Source of the DNA: Streptomyces cylindrosporus
GTDB taxonomy: Bacteria; Actinomycetota; Actinomycetes; Streptomycetales; Streptomycetaceae
NCBI RefSeq assembly: GCF_022698165.1
Contig: NZ_JALDAY010000019.1
Span: 62,001 to 126,000 of the forward strand
Reading direction: 5' to 3'
Length of the DNA stretch: 64,000 nucleotides
Shown: piece by piece, positions 59,082 through 64,000 of the stretch
How positions within the stretch are numbered: position 1 is the first letter of the stretch
Layout: each line of letters starts with the position of its first letter
Made by a program: the position numbers and the translations under genes
Notes under the pieces: model-generated
Told to the model about the DNA's origin: nothing
Database searches by the model: none
What the model saw: only the letters and a program-made list of their open reading frames with translations

Positions 59082-60620
59082 ATGCTGCTTGCCCGGCTAA
59101 CCCACGTGTCCCAAGAGGTCGCCGCCACCTCCGCACGCTCCCGGAAGATCGCCCTGCTCGCGGAACTGTTCCGCGACGCCGAGCCGGACGACGTCCCGAT
59201 CGTGATCCCCTATCTCGCGGGACGCCTCCCGCAGGGCCGGCTCGGCGTCGGCTGGAAGGTGCTCAGCCGACGGGTCGCCCCCGCCGCCGAGCCGGCCCTC
59301 ACCGTGCGCGAGGTGGACGCCCTGTTCACCGACCTGGCCAAGGTCTCCGGCGCCGGCTCGCAGGCCGAACGGGCGCGGCTCGTCGGTGAGTTGATGGGCG
59401 CGGCCACGGAGGACGAGCAGCGCTTCCTGTTCGGGCTGATCACCGGCGAGGTGCGGCAGGGCGCCCTGGACGCCGTGGCGGTCGAGGGGCTGGCGCAGGC
59501 CACCGAGGCGCCGCCCGCGGACGTACGGCGGGCGGTGATGCTCGCCGGCTCGCTCCAGACCGTCGCGCAGGCCCTGCTGGCGGACGGACCGGCCGCCCTC
59601 GACCGGTTCCGGCTCACCGTCGGCCGCCCGGTGCTGCCGATGCTCGCACACACCGCCTCCTCGGTCTCCGAGGCGGTCGGGAAGCTCGGCGCGTGCGCGG
59701 TCGAGGAGAAGCTGGACGGCATCCGCGTCCAGGTGCACCGGGACGGCGACACGGTACGGCTCTACACCCGCACCCTCGACGACATCACCGACCGCCTGCC
59801 CGAACTGACCGGCGCCGCGCTGCGGTTGAGGGGCGAGCGGTTCATCCTGGACGGCGAGGTCATCGCGTTCGACGCGGACGGCCGCCCTCGCTCGTTCCAG
59901 GAGATCGCGGGCCGTGTCGGCTCCCGCACGGACGTGGCGACGGCCGCCAAGGAGGTGCCCGTCTCCCCGGTGTTCTTCGACGCCCTGGCCGTCGACGGCC
60001 GCGACCTGCTGGACCTGCCGTTCACGGAACGGCACGCCGAGCTGTCCCGGCTGGTCCCCGAGCCGATGCGGGTGCGGCGCGCCCTCGTGTCGGGGCCCGA
60101 GGACATCGCCGCGGCCGAGGAGTTCCTCGCCGCGACCCTCGCCCGCGGCCACGAGGGCGTCGTGGTCAAGGGCCTCGACGCCGCCTACAGCGCGGGCCGG
60201 CGCGGCGCGTCCTGGCTGAAGGTCAAGCCGGTCCACACGCTCGACCTCGTCGTGCTGGCCGCCGAGTGGGGTCACGGCCGCCGCACCGGCAGGCTCTCCA
60301 ACCTCCACCTGGGCGCCCGTACCGCCGACGGCGGTTTCGCGATGCTCGGCAAGACCTTCAAGGGCATGACCGACGCGATGCTGGCCTGGCAGACCGAGCG
60401 TTTGCAGGAGCTGGCCGTGGACACCGACGGCTATGTGGTGACCGTACGTCCCGAGCTCGTCGTCGAGATCGCCTACGACGGCCTCCAGCGCTCCACCCGC
60501 TACCCGGCCGGCGTCACCCTGCGCTTCGCGCGCGTGGTCCGCTACCGCGAGGACAAGCGCCCCGAGGAGGCGGACACCGTGGAGACCCTGCTCGCCGCCC
60601 ATCCGGAGGTGCGGCCGTGA
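59082..60620 (+). CDS. lig: ATP-dependent DNA ligase
   Basis: The 512-residue enzyme has an N-terminal DNA-binding domain (1-185) and the nucleotidyltransferase core with the adenylated lysine, about Lys210, in CAVEEKLDGIRVQ. Motif III-IV segments are ILDGEVIAFD and FFDALAVDG, motif V is WLKVKPVHTLDLVV, and an OB-fold tail follows. Besides the NAD-dependent LigA, actinomycetes carry such ligases for repair. ATG 59082 has no clear ribosome-binding site, and a start a little downstream is possible. It overlaps the NUDIX gene by 4 bases (GTGA). Confidence 0.93.
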   Translation: MLLARLTHVSQEVAATSARSRKIALLAELFRDAEPDDVPIVIPYLAGRLPQGRLGVGWKVLSRRVAPAAEPALTVREVDALFTDLAKVSGAGSQAERARLVGELMGAATEDEQRFLFGLITGEVRQGALDAVAVEGLAQATEAPPADVRRAVMLAGSLQTVAQALLADGPAALDRFRLTVGRPVLPMLAHTASSVSEAVGKLGACAVEEKLDGIRVQVHRDGDTVRLYTRTLDDITDRLPELTGAALRLRGERFILDGEVIAFDADGRPRSFQEIAGRVGSRTDVATAAKEVPVSPVFFDALAVDGRDLLDLPFTERHAELSRLVPEPMRVRRALVSGPEDIAAAEEFLAATLARGHEGVVVKGLDAAYSAGRRGASWLKVKPVHTLDLVVLAAEWGHGRRTGRLSNLHLGARTADGGFAMLGKTFKGMTDAMLAWQTERLQELAVDTDGYVVTVRPELVVEIAYDGLQRSTRYPAGVTLRFARVVRYREDKRPEEADTVETLLAAHPEVRP

Positions 60621-61084
60621 CCGCGAAGCGCAGCGCGGGCCTGCTGTTGTACCGGCACACCGACGGCGGCCTGGAGGTGTTGCTCGGCCATATGGGCGGC
60701 CCGTTCTTCGCGAAGAAGGACGCCGGGGCGTGGGGCGTGCCCAAGGGCGAGTACGAGCCGGAGGAGGAGACCGCCTGGGACGCGGCCCGGCGCGAGTTCC
60801 AGGAGGAGCTCGGGCTGCCGGCGCCGGACGGCGAGGCGGTGGAGCTGGGCGAGGTCCGGCAGACCAACGGCAAGGTGGTCACGGCGTGGGCGATCGAGGC
60901 CGACCTCGACCCCGCGACGATCGACCCGGGCACCTTCCGGATGGAGTGGCCGCCGAAGTCGGGGAACGTCCAGGAGTTCCCCGAGCTGGACCGGGTGGAG
61001 TGGTTCGGTCTCGACCGTGCCAGGGCCGTGATCGTGAAGGCGCAGGCCGCGTTTCTCGACCGGCTCGCGGAGCACTCGGGCTGA
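60617..61084 (+). CDS. NUDIX hydrolase
   Basis: The 155-residue protein begins VTAKRSAGLLLYRHTDGGLEVLLGHMGGPFFAKK and holds the NUDIX box GEYEPEEETAWDAARREFQEELGL. The early LLLYR...LEVLLGHMGGPF pattern resembles diadenosine-polyphosphate/8-oxo-nucleotide type hydrolases. It starts at GTG 60617 within the ligase stop, so the two are made together, which suggests nucleotide-pool clean-up coupled to DNA repair. The exact substrate is unknown. Confidence 0.9.
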   Translation: MTAKRSAGLLLYRHTDGGLEVLLGHMGGPFFAKKDAGAWGVPKGEYEPEEETAWDAARREFQEELGLPAPDGEAVELGEVRQTNGKVVTAWAIEADLDPATIDPGTFRMEWPPKSGNVQEFPELDRVEWFGLDRARAVIVKAQAAFLDRLAEHSG

Positions 61085-61185
61085 CGGGCTCCGCGGAGCT
61101 CCCGGCAGACAGACGTACATGCGTTGCGGTCGCCCGCGGTGCGCGGGAAGGTCGTAACACGACAGCCGCCCCCAGGAGGTCAGCC

Positions 61186-62580
61186 ATGCCCATCGCGACG
61201 GTGAACCCGGCGAACGGCGAGACGCTCAAGACGTACGAGGCCATGGGCGAGGAGGAGCTGGAGCGCCGGCTCCAGCTCGCGGAGGCGACGTTCCGCACGT
61301 ACCGGACGACGTCGTTCGCCGAGCGCGCCCGTCTGATGCACCGGGCCGCCGAGCTCCTCGACGGGATGCAGCAGGACATCGGCCGCGTGATGACGACCGA
61401 GATGGGCAAGCCGGTCAAGCAGGCCCGCGCGGAGGTCGCCAAGTGCGCCAAGGCGATGCGCTGGTACGCCGACCACGCCGAGGAGCTCCTCGCCGACGAG
61501 GAGCCCTCCGACTTCGACGTCAAGGACTCCGGCGGGTCCCGGGTGCGGGTGCGCTACCGGCCGCTGGGCCCGGTGCTCGCCGTGATGCCGTGGAACTTCC
61601 CGCTGTGGCAGGTGATCCGCTTCGCCGCGCCGGCGCTGATGGCCGGGAACGTGGGCCTGCTCAAGCACGCGTCGAACGTCCCGCAGACCGCCCTGTTCCT
61701 GGAGGACCTCTTCCACCAGGCGGGCTACCCGGAGGGCTGCTTCCAGACCCTGCTCATCGGGTCCGGCGCGGTCGACGACATCCTGCGCGACGAGCGGGTA
61801 AAGGCGGCCACGCTCACCGGCAGCGAGCCCGCCGGGCGGGCCGTGGCCTCCACGTCCGGGGAGATGATCAAGAAGACGGTGCTGGAGCTCGGCGGCAGCG
61901 ACCCGTACGTGGTGATGCCCTCCGCCGACATCGACCGGGCGGCGCAGGTCGCGGTCACCGCGCGCGTGCAGAACAACGGGCAGTCCTGCATCGCCGCGAA
62001 GCGGTTCATCGTGCACAAGGACGTGTACGACCGCTTCGCCGAGCGGTTCGTCGAGGGCATGAAGGCGCTGAAGGTCGGCGACCCGATGGAGGAGGACACG
62101 GAGGTCGGGCCGCTCGCCAGCGAGCAGGGGCGGGACGACCTGGAGGAGCTGGTGGAGGACGCGAAGCGCGGCGGGGCGACCGTGCTGTGCGGCGGCCACC
62201 GGCTGCGGCGGCCGGAGCTGCCGGGCTGGTACTACCCGCCGACGGTCCTCGCCGGGATCACCCGCGAGATGCGCATCCACCGCGAGGAGGCCTTCGGGCC
62301 CGTGGCCACCCTCTACCGGGCCTCCGGGCTCGACGAGGCGGTGCTCATCGCCAACGACTCGCCGTTCGGACTGAGTTCGAACGTGTGGACGCGGGACGAG
62401 GCGGAGGTGGACCGGTTCGTACGGGACCTGGAGGCCGGCGGGGTGTTCTTCAACGGCATGACCGCCTCGCATCCGGCGTTCCCGTTCGGCGGGGTCAAGC
62501 GGTCCGGGTACGGGCGTGAGCTGTCCGGGCACGGAATCCGGGAGTTCTGCAACATCACGACGGTTTGGCACGGGGCGTGA
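61186..62580 (+). CDS. NAD(P)-dependent succinate-semialdehyde dehydrogenase-type aldehyde dehydrogenase
   Basis: The 464-residue protein has the aldehyde dehydrogenase fold: VMPWNFPLWQVIRFAAPALMAGN, the glutamate in VLELGGSDPYVV, the catalytic cysteine in NNGQSCIAAKRF, and EEAFGPVA near the C-terminus. The length and the PNFPLWQ/GQSCIAAKR forms fit succinate-semialdehyde dehydrogenases of the GabD type. AGGAGGT lies 5 bases before ATG 61186. It is 101 bp after the NUDIX gene and probably has its own promoter. Confidence 0.9.
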   Translation: MPIATVNPANGETLKTYEAMGEEELERRLQLAEATFRTYRTTSFAERARLMHRAAELLDGMQQDIGRVMTTEMGKPVKQARAEVAKCAKAMRWYADHAEELLADEEPSDFDVKDSGGSRVRVRYRPLGPVLAVMPWNFPLWQVIRFAAPALMAGNVGLLKHASNVPQTALFLEDLFHQAGYPEGCFQTLLIGSGAVDDILRDERVKAATLTGSEPAGRAVASTSGEMIKKTVLELGGSDPYVVMPSADIDRAAQVAVTARVQNNGQSCIAAKRFIVHKDVYDRFAERFVEGMKALKVGDPMEEDTEVGPLASEQGRDDLEELVEDAKRGGATVLCGGHRLRRPELPGWYYPPTVLAGITREMRIHREEAFGPVATLYRASGLDEAVLIANDSPFGLSSNVWTRDEAEVDRFVRDLEAGGVFFNGMTASHPAFPFGGVKRSGYGRELSGHGIREFCNITTVWHGA

Positions 62581-62592
62581 GTGTTGCGCGGC

Positions 62593-62598
62593 TAACAT
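62593..62598 (+). promoter_or_regulatory. -10 element for a probable leaderless gene
   Basis: TAACAT ends 7 bases before GTG 62606, so transcription would start at the start codon. A good -35 at the right spacing is not seen. Confidence 0.35.
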
Positions 62599-62605
62599 CC
62601 CGGTT

Positions 62606-62842
62606 GTGAACCGCGAAGTGACTCTGCCTCTGATCGTCGACGACCGCGGGACCTTGCAGGTGGCTGCCGCCGATGTGAGCAAGCTTTTGCGGACCGTGGG
62701 CGGGCGGTGGCTGCATCTTGTCGAGGCCGGGGAGGGCGGGCTCGACGAGGACACGGTGGCCGCGCTGACGATCGAGCTCGCGAAGCTCGCCGACCGTATC
62801 GACGTGGCGTGCATCGCGCACAGCAGTGGGGGTGCGCCCTAG
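62606..62842 (+). CDS. Small uncharacterised protein (78 aa)
   Basis: The protein starts VNREVTLPLIVDDRGTLQVAAADVSKLLRTVGGRWLHLV and ends LAKLADRIDVACIAHSSGGAP. It is soluble and compact, with an amphipathic helix near the end. No ribosome-binding site precedes GTG 62606, but a TAACAT -10 element 7 bases upstream would give a leaderless message. I do not recognise a named family with confidence. Its stop and the stop of the facing TenA-like gene share the palindrome CTAG. Confidence 0.72.
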   Translation: MNREVTLPLIVDDRGTLQVAAADVSKLLRTVGGRWLHLVEAGEGGLDEDTVAALTIELAKLADRIDVACIAHSSGGAP

Positions 62843-63513
62843 GGACGTCCGGTTCCCGTCAGGAAGATCGACTCCCAGAACAGGGCCTCGTAGCTCTGGA
62901 GCAGTCGGCCGTACCCGTGTGCCGCTTCCTCGTCGAGAGTGCCCGTGTCCAGTCCCGCCTGTACCGCCGCCGTCGCCCGTTCGTCCAGTTCGGGGGCGGG
63001 CTGTGCGAAGAAGTCGAAGAACGCGCAGGACTCGTCCTTGAAGCCGTAGTCCGTGCGCAGGGCCCGGGCGATGGTCTCGCAGTAGCCGCCCCACGCCGAG
63101 AAGTTGGCCGTGATCGCCAGGACCGTGTCCGTCGGGGACGCGTTGAGGGCGAGCCAGGCGACGTACGCGGGGTAGGCCTGGCAGCCGGGGAGGGGTTCGT
63201 AGGCGTGGAAGCGGGCCTCGTCGACGCCGCACGCCGCCGCGAACGGCTCCAGCCGCTCCCCCGCCAGCGTCTCGCCCTCGGCGAGCATCGTGAAGAAGGC
63301 CGCAGCCTCCGGCTCCCCTGCCGCGCGTTGCGCCAGATGCAGGAACGCGGTGCGGTCCGCCGGGATCACCCGGCGCTGCTCCAGCGCCAGCGTGGCGAGG
63401 GTGTCGAGCGGTGCCTCGCCCCGGGCGATCAGCGGGACCAGGGGGTTGGCGTGGGGGTCCGGGGCCAGCTGTGAGGTGGTCGTTCGCAGCAGTTCCGTAG
63501 CCGTGCGCGCCAT
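62839..63513 (-). CDS. TenA-like (haem-oxygenase-fold) protein
   Basis: The 224-residue helical protein has the TenA/thiaminase-II-like pattern of helices with LEQRRVIPADRTAFLHLAQRA, GCQAYPAYVAWLALNAS and NFSAWGGYCETIARALRTDYGF. The order and spacing resemble TenA-family proteins, but the usual catalytic cysteine position is not certain, and no thiamine genes or TPP riboswitch are nearby. In Streptomyces such genes occur beside rppA. GGAGG lies 5 bases before ATG 63513. Confidence 0.72.
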   Translation of the reverse strand: MARTATELLRTTTSQLAPDPHANPLVPLIARGEAPLDTLATLALEQRRVIPADRTAFLHLAQRAAGEPEAAAFFTMLAEGETLAGERLEPFAAACGVDEARFHAYEPLPGCQAYPAYVAWLALNASPTDTVLAITANFSAWGGYCETIARALRTDYGFKDESCAFFDFFAQPAPELDERATAAVQAGLDTGTLDEEAAHGYGRLLQSYEALFWESIFLTGTGRP

Positions 63514-63620
63514 CGCGTCCTCCGTCGGTTCGGATGCGGTGCTCCTGATCCGACCTTTACACGGGGGTCCCCGATACGGAGTAGTCCGGCGCGAGATCGT
63601 CGCCCCGTCGGGTGATCGTG

Positions 63621-63648
63621 GGTGAACCACCCCCAGAGGTGAACCACC
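63621..63648. promoter_or_regulatory. Tandem GGTGAACCACC repeats upstream of rppA
   Basis: GGTGAACCACC occurs at 63621-63631 and again at 63638-63648. Each unit is itself a dyad (GGTG-AAC-CACC). They lie 52-79 bp before the rppA start, in the gap shared with the divergent TenA-like gene, and are good candidates for a regulator of pigment synthesis. Confidence 0.5.
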
Positions 63649-63699
63649 TTCTGACCGGGGGGCCGAAAGCCTTCCGGACGGCGAAAGCAGGCACGGTTC

Positions 63700-64000
63700 A
63701 TGGCGACTTTGTGCAGACCCTCGGTGTCCGTCCCAGAGCACGTGATCACGATGGAGGAGACGCTGGAGCTGGCGCGCTCCCGCCACGCCGACCATCCCCA
63801 ACTGCCCCTCGCTCTCCGGCTGATCGAGAACACCGGTGTGCGCACCCGGCACATCGTGCAGCCGATCGAGGAGACCCTGAAGCACCCCGGCTTCGAAGAG
63901 CGCAACAAGGTCTACGTGGCCGAGGCGAAGGCCCGGGTGCCCGCGGTGATCCAGCGGGCGCTGGACGACGCCGAGCTGCTCACCAGGGACATCGACGTGA
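63700..64000 (+). CDS. rppA: 1,3,6,8-Tetrahydroxynaphthalene synthase, N-terminal part (cut by window edge)
   Basis: From ATG 63700 the first 100 codons read MATLCRPSVSVPEHVITMEE and continue through RLIENTGVRTRHIVQPIEETLKHPGFEERN to the window end. This is almost word for word the N-terminus of the type III polyketide synthase RppA of streptomycetes. The enzyme condenses five malonyl-CoA units to tetrahydroxynaphthalene, which oxidises to flaviolin and melanin-like pigment. The catalytic cysteine lies beyond the window. Tandem dyads upstream may control it. Confidence 0.95.
   Translation, partial: MATLCRPSVSVPEHVITMEETLELARSRHADHPQLPLALRLIENTGVRTRHIVQPIEETLKHPGFEERNKVYVAEAKARVPAVIQRALDDAELLTRDIDV

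Noticed and set aside
63514..63699. Possible TPP riboswitch before the TenA-like gene
   Set aside because: I looked for the conserved thi-box core (CUGAGA and ACCUGAU-type segments) and did not find it in either orientation.

Overview
The window is typical Streptomyces (or close relative) chromosome. Base composition is near 70% G+C, genes are densely packed with many 4-base stop/start overlaps, GTG and TTG starts are common, twin-arginine (Tat) signals are frequent, and the right edge holds the start of rppA, the tetrahydroxynaphthalene synthase gene typical of streptomycetes. The gene content (sugar catabolism, exopolysaccharide, secreted hydrolases, pigment synthesis) suits an accessory or arm region. 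I see no tRNA, rRNA, CRISPR array or intact mobile element. The only transposon trace is an IS481-type remnant near 56.2 kb.

Layout. 1-9.75 kb (minus): an exopolysaccharide operon with an initiating sugar transferase, an AlgD-like nucleotide-sugar 6-dehydrogenase, a family 4 glycosyltransferase, two Wzz-like chain-length proteins, an AsnB-type amidotransferase and a bi-domain oxidoreductase cut by the left edge. 9.75-10.48 kb: a non-coding control region. 10.48-14.8 kb (plus): iron uptake by an EfeU-EfeO fusion and the EfeB peroxidase, then an orphan pqqB. 14.8-18.05 kb (minus): a GH42 beta-galactosidase and its LacI-type regulator. 18.2-22.9 kb: a methyltransferase-NUDIX fusion, then a sulfane-sulfur detoxification locus (persulfide dioxygenase-rhodanese, two rhodaneses, a TauE/SafE exporter and a CstR-type repressor with three matching operators). 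22.96-29.1 kb (minus): pyruvate carboxylase and a two-subunit molybdenum hydroxylase. 29.3-30.6 kb (plus): a YhgE/Pip-like membrane protein.

30.6-43.0 kb (minus) is the metabolic centrepiece, an eleven-gene, almost gapless operon. A secreted GH27 alpha-galactosidase and an ABC sugar importer feed a cytoplasmic GH36 alpha-galactosidase. An SDR oxidoreductase, an epimerase-like protein, a galactonate dehydratase, a KDGal-type kinase and a KDPGal-type aldolase then make up an oxidative (De Ley-Doudoroff) route from galactose to pyruvate and glyceraldehyde-3-phosphate. A GntR/FCD regulator lies inside the operon, and an AT-rich 37-bp palindrome sits on its promoter. A divergent GH2 enzyme with two duplicated discoidin domains inserted in its core may act on the same glycans.

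47.2-51.5 kb: secreted phosphodiester-cleaving proteins (two NAGPA-like, one GDPD/PLC-like), a DUF779 protein and a small conserved-looking membrane protein. 51.65-54.9 kb (minus): paired acyl-CoA dehydrogenases and a quinone oxidoreductase. 55.0-59.0 kb: a GAPDH, transporter and transposase debris, a GlxA-type regulator, an XRE-cupin regulator and a divergent thioredoxin-reductase-like flavoprotein. 59.1-64 kb: ATP-dependent DNA ligase, a NUDIX hydrolase, a succinate-semialdehyde-type dehydrogenase, a 78-residue protein, a TenA-like protein and the first 100 codons of rppA.
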